Positions 1-13,400 of a DNA stretch of 64,000 nucleotides are shown one piece after another. The notes under the pieces were generated by a model. It was not told where the DNA came from and did not search any database. It saw only the letters and a program-made list of their open reading frames with translations. Source of the DNA: Kingdonia uniflora (taxonomy: Eukaryota > Streptophyta > Magnoliopsida > Ranunculales > Circaeasteraceae); assembly GCA_014058105.1 (NCBI GenBank), contig JACGCM010001166.1, positions 2,604,001 through 2,668,000 on the forward strand, given 5' to 3'. Numbering within the stretch: position 1 is the stretch's first letter; each line of letters opens with the position of its first letter. The position numbers were made by a program, and so were the translations under genes.

Positions 1-812
1 ACTTACTAGAAAAATTAGTACTTTTCTTTTGTTAGTCAAATTGCTGTTGATTTACGGGTTATTAGTCACAAATTTCTGTAAAATGTTATGCTTTTAAGGG
101 GAACCTTTCAGTACCATACGAACTGGCACGTTCCTTGAAGTTGGCCCTGCCCACCTGCACAAAATATGCTTGAAGGAAAGGCAGGGAAATAGATTGTTTG
201 CAAGTCATTTGATACTGAGTGTGCATATGATAATTTCTTTCTTTAATGTGATAATTCTTTATAAGTTTTTTTGAGGAATTGATTTGTTGTTGTTGTTGTT
301 GTTGTTGCTGTTTGACACATTATATTTCAGAAAGTGAAACCAAAGATTAGAATTTGGGCAAAGGAATGTTGTTCAATTTTATGCAAGTTATCTATTATGA
401 TAATACAAGGCTTAATCAAAAGGAAAACTGAATGGGAACATGAGAAAAAAAAGAAGGTACACCATTGATCCAGGAGGAAGCATCCATTCAGCCAATGAAG
501 AGGGTGAGCACGGGGCAAGGAATAGAATATTACAAGGCCAAATCCAACTCAAAGATAAAGAAATTTTACGTCAAGAAACAGCTTCCTTTGTATTCTTCTT
601 GTTCAAATAGTGTTTACAACAGTTCGTCTCTTACAAATATGTAATTTTTTTCAATGATCATCTCTGGGGATTTCAATTTTTAGCCAGGTGGATCTAGGTC
701 TGACCTTGACTTGGATGGCATGATCATAGTGGGGTTACATTCTGTATATCACTGAGCTTAGAACAATTGTCACAATGCAACATCTTGTTAAAGTATGATG
801 GGGTATCATTAC
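1..812. other. Intron or flank without recognised gene; (TTG)n microsatellite
   Basis: No family recognised. A (TTG)n tract lies at about 284-307. On the plus strand, an acceptor-like ctttcag at about 101-107 precedes the short open stretch VPYELARSLKLALPTCTKYA and a stop; this could be a terminal exon of an unknown plus-strand gene or chance. Confidence 0.4.
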
Positions 813-1158
813 TGATAGGTCGTGGGATCATTTCCACGCATGTCACACGACCACTCCCTATTTTAGTAATTATGTTTTATTCTATTTAGTAATTCCTATT
901 AGGAGTCTTATTAGGGCTTTCAATTTTGTGCTAGGTCTCTTCCCCTATTAAAGAGAGCCTAAGCTTAGTATATTTTCTATGCTGGTTTTAGTGAGAGAAA
1001 GGCTTAGCCTTAGAGAGTTATGTAGAGTTTGGGGTAAAACTCATAAACCCTAGACCTCTGACCTTTATTTTTAAGCAATTAAGTGAGCTTAATTTAAAGG
1101 CGAGTTTTAGGTTAGTTTAATTGTGAATTAGATCGTTGCTTCCACGTAGTTTTTAACA
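813..1158 (+). repeat. Element A 5' LTR
   Basis: 346 bp, from TGATAGGTCGTGGG to TTTTTAACA. The stretch from about 915 to 1158 reappears at 2945-3159 with scattered substitutions and a deletion. Confidence 0.8.
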
Positions 1159-1173
1159 AATTGGTACCAGAAC
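1159..1173 (+). other. Element A primer-binding site
   Basis: AATTGGTACCAGAAC follows the LTR directly; it resembles the initiator-Met tRNA complement TGGTATCAGAGC. Element B has the same TTGGTACCAGA core. Confidence 0.6.
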
Positions 1174-2944
1174 GAGGTTCGTTTTTTGGGTATTCCTTTT
1201 TTTAACATCTGCTATAGTATTTTCTATGTTGCTACAGTGATTTTTGCATCTGTTACATTGATTTCTACATCTGCTTACAGTGAATTTTGCTGCAGTGATG
1301 TTAAGCCAAGAAGATTTATAAGGATTATGAGACAAGTTTGGGTGGAAAGACTGCAAAGTAGAAGACTAGATGGAAAATTGGATAGAACAAAGATTAGAAA
1401 ATGAATAAGGCATACTTCTACGGAGAGAAGCCAATGAAGTATGGATTCCGAATCGTCATGGGTCGCAAATGTTTTTATATTTAAAAAGAGATTTGATAAG
1501 GGAGGCGTTTCATATGCTTGAGAACTTTAATGTCATAAAAAATGGGTTTCAGATGAATATAGGTGTTAAAATCAATATAAAGGGCTTGAAGGTTAACCAC
1601 CACGATGTACCGACGGAGAGAGAGGTTCCCCGCGCGACCGATTTCGTGGGTGGGGTAGGTGAAGACGTATTGGAGATTGAAGTGGGTGTTGTGACGGAGG
1701 ACTCGATGGAGTAGGCTTGAAAATGAATCACTACAAGGAGACGACGGAGAGAGAAGGTCATCGTGCGATTGATGCTGTAAGTGGGGAGACGGAGACATGT
1801 TGAAAAGTTTTCAATCAAAGTCTCACGATGGGGTCGATCAGAATACCAACACCACCTTAAAAACCAATACCCGATTGATGATTCCGATCATCATGAAGTC
1901 CAACCGAAGAATACCAACACCACCTTAAAAACCAATACCCGGAGTCCGAAAAATTGAGGTGTGGGGGCTGCGCCGATTTGTTCAACAGGGACAAAATTAT
2001 AGGATTGAGGAATAAGTTATTAACAATTGCGAAATCGCGGGTTTCACCGAGATCAACAAGTTTTTTGTCAAAATTGACAAGTTTGCGATTCTCAAATCGA
2101 AGAGGTTTTTGACGAAACTCCGATCAACGTTTTGACGAAACTCCGATCAACGGAGTTGTCGAATCAGAGTTTCAAAACATTGGGGAGTATTTTCCAGTCG
2201 ATCAGATACCGAAAAATTGGTGAACCAAAGCTAGATTTTCTGCATGATATCGGAGAAGAAGAGGAAATTACAATACATTTGATTCGAAACAGTGTCAACG
2301 AAGTCGCTAAAACCTCCGCTCGAAGTTTTGGAGATGATAACCAAGACGTGGGGTCACCCAAACGGGGAGATACGCCATCACAGTTGCAGCAGAATACGGA
2401 GGGAGTCGGGGAAGATATGGGTTTCGCCCACATGCTTGGCAAGATGCGAGGCACAAGGCAGTTCAATGGCACAACACAAGGCATACCAATAGGCATGTCA
2501 CTGGCAATGGAATCATAGGTTTTGGCAGGTTTGTTGGCATGCATGGCACACCTATGGGCATACCACAAAGTACACAAGGCACAGTCGGCACAAGAACGGG
2601 CATGTCTTTAGTAAAAAGAGGTTATACCATACAGGTTACACAAAGTGTAGAAAAGCTAAGAGGGGCATCCCAGGTCCAAGAAAGTATGGGGAACCCAATA
2701 CGGGTAGACTTTCGATAAACCTCCGACCTTTGATGAATCTTCAGAAGAGGCAATTAATTCAGAGTTTAGTGATCCATTTTTTTAAGGGTTTGAAGACTGT
2801 TCAAGACAAGATTTTAATCAGCTTTTGGGACTTCTCGGTAAAGTCAAGTACGGTAGTTTTGGCGAAACAAAAGATTCTTTATTTACAGGGACAAAAAATG
2901 GGTACGAAAAGTACCGTGGAAGAATTTGCAGTTGTCGTATGCGT
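1174..2944 (+). pseudogene. Element A interior, gag-like remnant
   Basis: Broken plus-strand frames are acidic and Gly/Met-rich; pieces such as GMHGTPMGIPQSTQG and FEDCSRQDFNQLLGLLGKV can be read in shifting frames. A 33-bp direct repeat (GAATACCAACACCACC...) occurs at about 1840 and 1908. Similar Gly-Met-rich stretches occur in element B. No enzyme domain is seen; function unknown, probably structural (gag) or none. Confidence 0.5.
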
Positions 2945-3159
2945 ATGCTTAGGGTTACTTCTATTTTGTGCTAGGCTCTTCTCCTATTAAAGAAAAGATA
3001 GCCTAAGCTTAGTTTATTTTCAATGTTGGTTTTATTGAGAAAAAGATTTAGGGTGAGTCTGACCTTTATTTTTAAGCAATTAAGTGAGTTTAATTCAAAG
3101 GCGAGTTTTAGGTTAGTTTAATTGTGAATTAGATCGTTGCTTCCGCGTAGTTTTTAACA
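2945..3159 (+). repeat. Element A 3' LTR (5'-truncated)
   Basis: Matches the 3' two-thirds of the 5' LTR and ends at the same TTTTTAACA. Confidence 0.75.
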
Positions 3160-4317
3160 ATCACAATAAAGAATTCATGCGAGTTTTTACACGTACTTTA
3201 TAGACCCAATCATCCCCGCACACCTCATCCATGCAATAAATTCATTTAGGGATTTATGTTACCGCTTCATGAGATTTTGTCGCCGCAGGCTGGTATAGCC
3301 GGTTATTATTATAAGGTTCATTTTCTGTTCTTCATGAGCATATTTGGCATGCTTACTGTTTTGAATGAGTTTATCCTTTATTTAGTTTATCAAAAATTTC
3401 GGGCTTTCAGTTCCATGCTCTAAGAAAAATTGTTCTATGAATATTGAGAATATGAAAAAGAATCCATCCACGTACTAATTTCCCTGCTTAACCTGTGAAC
3501 TTGATGATTTTGTAATACTGATTTGTTAACAGACATTCTATATAATGATTTTTCATGTTGTGCAAAAAGTAGCGCCATTGAGGATTGCCCCTATTGTTGT
3601 CATGATCATCATGTAAATCATTTGTTATGCAAATATTTTTATTGCAAGTATTGTATCATGGTTTTCCTGATCTGAATTTCATTTTTCGTTCATGAATACA
3701 TAAGAACTATATTATGTTCTTCGTAACTCAATTCTACCCGTGCGAGCACGAGCCGATTGCTACTAGTATAGGGAAAATGCTGAGAAGAGTGAGAGAAAGA
3801 GAAGGAATGAAGCATATTTTGTGTGAGAGGAAGAGGTGAGAAGGGAAAGTGTGAACTTGAATATAAGATCAAGGAGAGTTGAGTACAAAAATGGCCCAAA
3901 AATGTAAAATATGGGTGAATAATTAGTGCTATATTTCGTAACTAAATTAGAAAGAGTATCGGTCTAAGATTAATCAAAGTATACATGAAGATATCAAATA
4001 TTGCCCACCCTGAGGTCTATAACTTGAGCCCGCCCCTACTTTGGGACATGGGCATACCTTCTGATTTTACTCTCTCGATTTCCCTTGTATTCTTTTAAAA
4101 CCTCTTAGGAGTACACATCTAAATTTAGAACTACTTGCATTTATAAAAGGCAGAAGAAGGTAAAAATGACCTTAAAGCCCTTCAGTTCAATAACATAAAC
4201 ATGCAAATAGCATTTGTGAAACAGTTAATACCATAACAATGTGATAATTTTCTCCAATGATTTTCTACATATATTTTTGAGAAGCACGAGAAACAGAGCA
4301 ATTTGTGTGAGCTATAC
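3160..4317. other. Intron sequence, no feature recognised
   Basis: AT-rich, no coding family or repeat recognised. It probably belongs to the intron downstream of nuclease exon 10. Confidence 0.4.
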
Positions 4318-4427
4318 CTGGAATATTGTCACTTTTGTCACCTATAAGAGACATAAGATCAACATACTGAGAAGGTTTCAGAGATCCATATCTTTCTTCA
4401 AAATCCCCTACTCCAAATGATTCCATC
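4318..4427 (-). CDS. Nuclease exon 10 (GDKSDNIPG)
   Basis: Encodes MESFGVGDFEERYGSLKPSQ then YVDLMSLIGDKSDNIPG. GDKSDNIPG is the family's last metal site and the entry to the helix-3-turn-helix motif. Acceptor tacttaag, donor gtatag. No convincing continuation was found in 1-4317 on the minus strand, so the next exon is probably outside the window. Confidence 0.93.
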
Positions 4428-7400
4428 CTTAAGTAAAAGAAAACAATAATATTATGAGCCCTATCTCTGTAACTTTGCATATACAAAAAATCAAGTCAAG
4501 AAAAAAATATTAAGTAATAGATAAATTCCTAGCGGCCCCCAACAACTGGCCTCAAGAAAGAAATTGGAGCTTTCGGATACCCGCAGGACCAGACACGTAG
4601 AGCGAAATAGGCTGCAGAAAGACACCATAGAACGACTTTGAAGCCCAGACACGAGGCTATGCAAAGTCGCCTCAAGCCAAAAAAACTAAGGAGTAGGAGG
4701 TTCCAACAAAAAAAACCGACATCAATTTATATCATGGATCTTCAAATTAAGAAAAATATTGGGAGAGATCAAGTATTCGGACTGTTTCTTAGATTCATGA
4801 ACCAAATTCAAGACGCACAAAACCCTTACTATGTAGAATTATTCTCATATACATTTACAGGTTTCGACACCTAGGAAAAGATACTTGTAGTTCGGTTCAC
4901 CCTAATTGTGAAATAAAAACTACCACGTTTGTTCCAACTTAACCAAAATAATCATATAGAGTGAAAACTAGTCAAGTGATCATGACACTTACCCAGGGCC
5001 ACGTGAAGCGTGCCGTAACAGACGTAATGAAGATGATACAAGCTGATAGAAATCCCTGTCAGGAGACACAATGCGTACCTGTGATAAAAAAAAGAACGCT
5101 TGAAATTGAACTTTCTTATGCACCCATTTACATTGGGAAAGGATTGAGATTTCTAGTTTAACAACACATGCTTTGTAAATTGAACGGTTGTGTACAATGT
5201 CAAAAAAATTACTTCGTACCATTAACTTCAATGCCACATTTGATAAGAAAAGAACACAATTCAGCAGTAGAAAACTATCTTTCAATAAAGAAACTAGAAT
5301 TTTATTAATATTCTCAAAATCAACTTAATAATAATGGAGGCCTTAGTCTTTATTTATTTATTTATTTATTTATAGAGTACCATTAACGTCAATGCAGGTT
5401 TGGTATTGATAGAAAACAATTAGGCGGAAGCAACAAATGGATGATCAATCAAGTATAAAACACAGTCACCGTTCACTTAAGAAACCTAAAATTTATTTGT
5501 ATTCTCAAAATCAATTGAATAACACTAGAGGTCATAGCCTTTATTTAGAGATATCTAACAAAATTTCAAAACTCTATTGCATTTTCATAAAGGAATCTTA
5601 ATAAGTTAAATTTAATAAACAAATAAATTTCAAAAATAGTTAGAAAATAAAACATAAACCTAACCTAAATCAAACCAAACCAAATAGAAATGAGACCTAG
5701 TAACAACATCTTCTAAATATAACAAATATTCTAATATCTTCTAGAGATAGACCCGATACTTGATGGTTTGTTGAGGTTTACCTAACAGTAGCCAAGTCCT
5801 TCAATGTGAGAATCCTCCCACGGATCTTTCCAAAGTGAACAAATAAGTATAATTGATAGGTTGTGGGTCGCCACGACCACGACCTAGGCGCACGTCTTTC
5901 GCGACCGATCTCTTAGTAGTTTCCTTTATTAGTTTATTTTATTTTATTCAATTTTGTTCTAGAGAATCCTCTAAATTAGGATTACTTTAGTAGTTACCTA
6001 TTTTATGGGGAGTGCAGAGAGAGGTGCAGATCTCCTATATATGGGAGATCCTATGCTAGTAGAAAGTGGTGCTGAATTTTTGGAGAAAGGGAATAACCCT
6101 AAAGAGAGAGAGAGGGAAAGAGTTTGTAATAGTAATTAATATTCAATAAGAGATCGCTTATTAAGTCATGTTCGTTTAATCGCTTCCGCTTCCGCATCCT
6201 TGGTTTTTAACAACTTGGTACCAGAGCTAAAACGATTTTGGCGGAGAATTGTTTTTTGGCAGAAATGGGTAGAAAACCACCGAGAAGGTTAAGCAACTAA
6301 CTCAAGGCGAACATTTGACGACGGTGGAAGAATCTAATGCGTTACTATTAGAATTCAACAAAGAGCCCACCGCCTTAAACAAATTGACATCAAAGAAAAT
6401 TGAGGCGATGTCAATACCAACAAGAAATTCCATGTCCGATGTGGGCAATAGCAAGCGAGGGACGGAGAACGACGATTCTGGTGACCCCGGAGTTGGGTGG
6501 GGAAGGGTGTTCCAATAGGGGGTTTTATGCATGACGCTCGCAATACGGGAATTAACCCGTTAAACCCAACACCGCTATCAGTGGTTGGAAGAGGAAAGAA
6601 GGCGCCAATGCAAACCTTTCCGAAAAGAAAAACTCAGAGTTGGCGAACGACGGTGACGAAACCCTTATCGCGAGCTCGTTTCATAGTTTAGATGTAGAAA
6701 GTATCGACAAATTCACGGACAACAATGACCACGATATCCAAGATATCGGACAACGAAGAGTGGGTAGTGAAGAAACGGGGCTGACCGGACGTTCGAGGGT
6801 CGATAAGGATGACGTGGTCGGTTAGAACGCGGCAACAGGGGTGCGGGGTACTAACCAGGTCGTTGGGGGAGATGGTAGTCGCGACCTTATGCAGCTCGCG
6901 CGTGGAACACGTGTTGAACACACACCAAGTCACGCATGGAATGCCATCCGTTGGGTATGTCTCGCATGGCATGGGACAAGGCATGCCAAGGATGATTCAC
7001 GGCACACAGAGTGCCGAATATGGAATGGCAGGCTTGGAACAAGGCATGTCAGGGCACGACACAACAACAGGGGGCATGCCACATAGTACTAATGAGCACA
7101 TTGGGACTTCTACTGCTAGAGCACGCCTCCCTTTCTTCAATACAAGTCCGACTCCACAAGTGAGTTAGACCAATTTCAAGCCAACAACTCGTCCTCCACA
7201 CACGACTTCGACACAAAATAACGACGGGATGAGGGATGGAAGCACCTATAACCCTTCTGAGCATGAGAGTAACCCAGGAATACACATTTCAAGATACGCG
7301 GATCTAGTTTAGAGGTTGACCCAGTGACTTGGACGAAACATACACACCCAAAAACCCGATGTAGAATCTGAAAAAAAGAACGATCAGGATAAATAATAGA

Positions 7401-10400
7401 ATATGGGGTGCGAAAACCAAGAACTCAAGACGGAGTCCGGTTGATAAGAAACACCACCGTAAGAACAGCGTCAAAACAAAAACGCGAGGGGATATTAATG
7501 CCAATTGACATAGCACGAGCAAGATCAAGAATATGACGATTTTTCCTTTCCGATTTACCATTTTGCTGCGGAGTTTTCAAATTAGAGGTTTGATGCTCAA
7601 CGCCATTGACATTGAAGAATTTGCGAAGACCTTGGGACATAAATTCCCCACCTTGATAGGACCGAAAAACTTTAATAGCTTTCCCAAACTGAGTACGAAC
7701 CATTGCGGTGAATGTCTGGAAAATAGAGGAGACCTCATCTTTGGATTTCATCAAATAAACCCAAGTACACCTTGAAAAATCGTCAATGAACAACACAAAA
7801 TAACAAAATCCTAAACTAGAGGTAACTGGGGCAGAAACCCAAACATCCGAACGCACAATAGCAAAACAAGAAAAAGTTTTATTAATACTCAACGAATACG
7901 TGCTACAACGATGTTTAGCTAGTTCACATGTCTCACAAGACAAGTCAGACATGGATACTTTAGAAAAGAAAGACGGAAACAAATAACGTAGATACTCAAA
8001 GGAAATATGACCTAAGCGGTGATGCCAACGTAGCACCCGCTTTATATTTTCACTACTAGACATAAATTTTAACTGGAGAGCTTGAAGAGAAATAGAAGAG
8101 ACATGTCCATCCTGAAAATAAAGACCACCCTCTTCACGTCCACTGCCAATCATCTTCCGTGATACCAGATCCTGAAAAATAACATAATCAGGAAAGAAAG
8201 TTATACTGCAGTTTTTATTTCTGGTAATTTCACTAACAAAAAGAAGATTAGTATCCAACTGAGAGACATGAAGGACATCAAGCAAAGAAAGTGAATCTGT
8301 AATCGGGATACAACCCTTCCTTGTAATAGGAGTCTCAGTTCCATTGGCAAGACGAACAGTCCATCGCCATGAACTAGAATCATCCGACCGGAAAAGAGAT
8401 GACATACCAGTCATATTATCGATTGCACCCGAGTCAACAATCCAAGGCGAAGTTGGAGATGCAGAAACACTATTTGTAGATGCGAAATTATCTGCATGAG
8501 AAGCTGCCGGTGTGGAAGACAGAGAGAAGCTGTCGGAACCTGCTGATTTCATCCTGAGAGAAAGCACTAAAGGCCGAAGAATCAGGCACACTAGAGTCGG
8601 CAGATAAGTGTGCTGAGGACTGAGATGGGCGGGGTTGATAACCAGCAGGACAAGCGTGCAAAGCATGACAAGTTGTCTTTAGATGTCCCCACTTACCACA
8701 ATATTCACACTTCTTTCTCGAGGGGAGAGAGTTACCGAAAGTCGTTGGTAACGGAGAAAGGCTAGGTGATGATGTATGTGAAGTTTGTGAAGGAACTGAC
8801 GGTGGTGCCGGATAAGCATAACGAATAGCCATAGCAGAAGTCTCTGAAGGGATCCCTGAGATAGGAGGCATAGGTGACCGACGACTCTGATCGGAGAGGC
8901 AATATGTGTACCTCTTCAAGAGTTGGGAAAGGAGTCATATCAAGTAGATGAACTCGTGCATACTCAAAGTCGGGATTGAGCCCTGCAAGAAACTAAAAGA
9001 CCCGAGTCTTCTCACAATCTTTGCATAAATCTCTGCTGCCGTAGGTGGAATAGGAATCTTTTCACTTGGTGCACTAGCTGGCCACTCGATGAAGCTATCA
9101 TAATAAGATAACTCTTCCCAACTTGATCGAAGTCTCGCCTAATACATCCCCAAAGTCTGAGTACCCTGTTTAAAATTTCCAATCTCATTGGAAAGTTAAA
9201 ATATCCTAGCATTATTCTCTCGCTGAGAATATACCTTACGAAGTGATTCCCAAATCAGATGTGCATTGTTTGTGAATAAGTACCCAGCGGAGATCGTCGA
9301 CTACATAGAATTAATCAACCAAGTTCTCACCATCGAATCATGCGAGAACCACTTTGCATACTTCAGATCTGATTCTACAGGTTCTTTTTCTGTGCCAAGA
9401 AGAAACCCTATCTTTCCACGGCCACCAATAAACAATTTCACGGACTGTGCCCATCGAACATAATTCAAGCCATCTAATAGCTGTGAGGTAATCTTCAGAT
9501 TTGGATTGTCATGAACAGAGTTGAAGGACTGGACATCTTCATTCGTTTCAATCGAATAAACGATCGAACTCGAACTCGACTCGTCACCGATAGCCATCGC
9601 GATCGATTACCTCAAATAAACCAAATAGAACTGAGATTCAGATTAGCATCTATCGCATCTCGCGACCGAATCCAAAATACAAAAAAAAAAAATTTTGCGG
9701 ATGCTTAGGTTGCGATCAGAACAACGCTACTAGAGAGATAGTGATAATCGTCGTTCTTCAAAACAAATGAGAGAGAGAGAGCGGCGGTGTGAATCAGACC
9801 AACATGAACGAAAATCGCAACCCAAAAAAAAAATTACCTCCCAACGAACACATCGCCGAGTTCGATCAGCGAGGGTGTTGAACGATAACAGGCTCTGACA
9901 CCATGTAGAAATAGATTAGAGAGAAAAAAATATTATTATTGAATTGATTATTTAGGTTACATCATACCCTCTATATATAGGATAAGAGAGAGATAGTAAA
10001 CTACTTCTATGAATAACCAATGTGGGACTAAAATAACATAAAATAACTTTGCTAATAGGTACTCCTTTGTGTTAGAGTCAACAAGAGTGTATAAGACTCT
10101 CTGTAGTCCAAAGTTTTTTGCTACGTTAATGAATTTTGCCCATACAGGGATGGAACCAATGAGGCCCTCATTATCCTTCAGTTGTCTTGTCTAGATAGGA
10201 CCTCTTCCGTCACCTTTTCTTTATCCATTTCAGACCTGACTTAAAGTGGTACATATTCCATCAAGAGAGATCTCAAATCCACTACAGATTCTGCTTTACA
10301 CTACTTCCAGGAAAAGCCAAACAAATAGTCGTCCCATTCCTTTACTCCTCTATGGACTAACCCTCACCAAAAGTGAGCACGTGACCCACGAATTTTGGTG

Positions 10401-13400
10401 CTACAAAAGTCATTAATTGACTTCCTTGCTAAGAGAGGTTTCTCCTGAAGGAGAGAAGACCAAGTTTTTTGTTACCTCCTTTTACCATTAGCTGAATAAC
10501 CAAAATGGAGCCTTATTTAGAGAATATCTAGAACCTCAACCTAGTTCTCCATCTTCAGAAGGAGGAGAGCGGAATCTATCATTCTCTATAATATGTATGA
10601 TATGGATTTGAAGAGAGGAGGTTGAAAATTGAGGTTCAGATGAAAAACGACGGAGATAGAGGGAGCGGGAAAGGGGGAGAGAGTAAGCTGGCAAATGTAT
10701 ATCATTCAATATAAATGACCAAATACACAAGTTGTATATATATATAGCAGCCTATAAAAAAGACTAAACTGCCCTATCTTCTATATACAGTACATATGTT
10801 TAACTGGGAGAATTAGTCGTCGTCCGACGTCCAGGGGTTCTAAAGAGGTCGAGTATCATGCCACATCTGAGAATGATTCCAAGTAGGAATAGAGGCTGTC
10901 ATGGGTATCATATTGATATCTTGAGACATGGAGTGCTTGAGTCCCTCTATATCCTACATCAGGGAACCTGCACCCCTATTGCTTATAGCACAGCTATAGA
11001 ATGGGAGAGCACCTCTTTTAACCATTTTATCCTGGGTAAGAATCACTTTCTTCATGACCAACCAAGTGATATAGCTATGCTTAGTGATAACATATTTAGA
11101 CCATATTGTTTTCACCAACTTCTTTTCTGGAAATTGAATCCTTAGAAGTACATAAGCTGACTGCATTATAAAGTTACCTGTTAGAGATAGATTTAGTATT
11201 AGTATAATGCCAACGGTAGTATAGTATTTTCCTTTTCTATTGTAGCCTATAAGTAGTCAAGTTGCTTAGATTGTAACCTACCCAATTCAATCCAATGTAG
11301 TCTTTTATGTTTTTCAGTTGTCTCTCCTTTCTTTTGATCTTCTAAGATCTATTATGGTATCAGAGCTAGGTCGATTCTCTCTCTATATTCGCATTTGCAC
11401 CTACCTGGCTTTCATGTCTGAAACCAAAGCTTGAAATCAATGTAGGGGTTTCATATGCCTTTTTTAGTTAGGTGCAATTTTGATTTGGGTCTAATTTCTC
11501 TCTGCATTCAAGATAATACTCTGATTTGGATCTGATTAATGAAGCTTGCAACTAATTTGGGTCTTATTTTTGCTTTGGGTTCCTGCAATTTTTTGGGTTC
11601 CTGCAATTTTTTGGGTTCCTGCAATTTTGACTTAGAATCAACCGTTGATGTAGTCAATTAGATTTCGTTTTGAATCCAAGGGCTTGATTATATTTGCTTT
11701 GAAGATTGAGGTGGTGTTTTTGTATGAAATCTAGAATGATTTTGAACAACCCTAATGTGATATATAGGTTTTGGTGATTTGGAAGCATATTTGGTACGAC
11801 TTATCTAGATATCCCTCAGTTAGTTTCATTTTTTTTATTTCAAAATCAGTTGGGTATTATAATATCTTCATCATATGATTGCAAATTATTTTTGAGTTTT
11901 TGTATTGGGTAGTGACTGTTATCTTATTTCAGACCTGAATTGGTGTTTGTGTTGCTGTTTAAATAAAAATCTGGTTTGGTTGTTTGATTCTAATTGATTG
12001 GAACTAATATGTGGTGTTGTAGTTTGTGCTTGAAATCTTGAGTTCCTTGATTGTGATTTGAATCTGATGCCAAGCTTGTGATTGGGGTCTCAAAGTTTTG
12101 ATAGTGGTTGATAAAATTGGCGAAGGTCGCGAATCGAGTTGGGTTAATTGTGATATGGATATTTCAAGTTAGGAATTGAAGAAATTAGTGGCGCGCTCGA
12201 CAGTTAGTACGCTTCTGGTTAATATTTAGTGATGTTTAGTTCGCATTTGGTTAGTAGTTGGCGGTTAAAGTTCGCATTAATTTATTATCTGGCATTAGCT
12301 TGCATCTGTTTAGGACCTGGCATTAGTACACATCTGTTTAGGATCTGGCATTAATACGCATCTGTTTAGCTTATGGCAGATAGTTCGCATCTGTTTAGCT
12401 TATGAGAGATAGTTCGCATCTGATTAACATCTGGGGATTAGTTTGTATCTGATTAGTATTTGGCAGTTAGATCGTATTTGATTACAATTTGGCAAATAGT
12501 TCGCATCTGATTAGCATTTGGTAGTTAGTTAGCATCTGATTAAGGTTTGATGGCTAGATCGCTCTGAGTTGTTCCGATTTGGTTTGGTAGCATTTGGTGG
12601 TTAGTTCGCTCAGAGTTGATCCGATTTGGTTTGGAAGCATTTGGTTTGGCGATTGATATGGCATCTGATTTTTGGCTTCTGTGTAATTCGACTGCATCTT
12701 CCTGTTGGTTATATCCGAGTATTTTTGGGCTTTGGTTCTGTTCTGATAGGCATTAATAGATAATATTTGTTTCGCATCCAAGTTTTGGCATTGCTTCGGA
12801 ATTGAACTTTGGATATGGTTTAGTGCTTCAGTTTTCTACTTACAAACTCTCGATATTACTTGCTGTATAATCTAGAGTTTGATGGGGGGTATTAGAGATA
12901 GATTTAGTATTAGTATAATGCTAAGGGTAGTATAGTATTTTCCTTTTCTATTGTAGCTTATAAGTAGTCAAGTTGCTTAGATTGTAACTTACCCAATTCA
13001 ATCCAATGTAGTCTTTTGTGTTCTTCAGTTGTCTCACCTTTCTCTTTATCTTCTAAGATCTATTAACCGCACCATGTCTTCAGAGTTAATAGTTTGCTTC
13101 ATACAAACCAAATTTCAGCCAAGAACTGATAGGCAGTAATGGATAACATCTGCTTCGCATCCAAGTTCTAGCATTGCTTCAGAATTGAACTTTTGGATAT
13201 AGTTTAGTGCTTCAGTTTTCCACTTACAAACTCTCGATGTTACTTGTTGTATAATCTAGAGTTTGATGGGGGGTGTTAGAGATAGATTTAGTATTAGTAT
13301 AATGCTAAGGGTAGTATAGTATTTTCCTTTTCTATTGTAGCCTATAAGTAGTCAAGTTGCTTAGATTGTCCTACCCAATTCAATCTAATGTAGTCTTTTG

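Larger units (their letters stand above)
813..3159 (+). mobile_element. Element A: non-autonomous LTR retrotransposon
   Basis: It starts TGATAGG and ends TTTTTAACA. The 5' LTR is 813-1158 and a 5'-truncated 3' LTR is 2945-3159. It is flanked by ATTAC (808-812) and ATCAC (3160-3164), a 5-bp target duplication with one change. The primer-binding site follows the 5' LTR directly. The 1.8 kb interior has only broken gag-like reading frames and no RT, protease or integrase motifs. It is the same family as element B by LTR termini, PBS and interior style. Confidence 0.8.
5854..7200 (+). mobile_element. Element B: non-autonomous LTR element, 3' part missing
   Basis: The LTR at 5854-6212 (TGATAGGTTGTGGG to TTTTTAACA) is followed by PBS ACTTGGTACCAGAGC (6213-6227). 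The interior to about 7200 has acidic gag-like frames and a Gly-Met-rich stretch near 6950-7080 (GMGQGMPRMIHGTQ). It then meets an antisense copia element. No second LTR was found beyond that insertion, so the 3' half is lost. Confidence 0.7.
7203..10038 (-). mobile_element. Copia element C (Ale/Retrofit-like), 3'-truncated
   Basis: In minus orientation: short LTR (10038-9904), PBS TGGTGTCAGAGCC (9903-9891), gag, zinc knuckle, protease, integrase, then truncation at about 7203 inside the region between integrase and RT. RT, RNase H and the 3' LTR are missing. It lies within element B. Lineage is judged from the protease-to-integrase sequence style. Confidence 0.85.
11179..13065 (+). mobile_element. 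Element D: small non-coding LTR retrotransposon (TRIM/LARD-like)
   Basis: LTRs are 11179-11354 and 12890-13065 (176 bp each, TGTTAGAGATAG... to ...GATCTATTA). The PBS TGGTATCAGAGC (11355-11366) directly follows the first and a purine tract GATGGGGGG (12881-12889) precedes the second. The 1.5 kb interior has no coding potential. No matching target duplication is visible. Confidence 0.85.

Noticed and set aside
1..4317. Missing C-terminal exons of the nuclease
   Set aside because: I read the minus strand for the expected helix-3-turn-helix region after DNIPG and found nothing convincing with matching phase.
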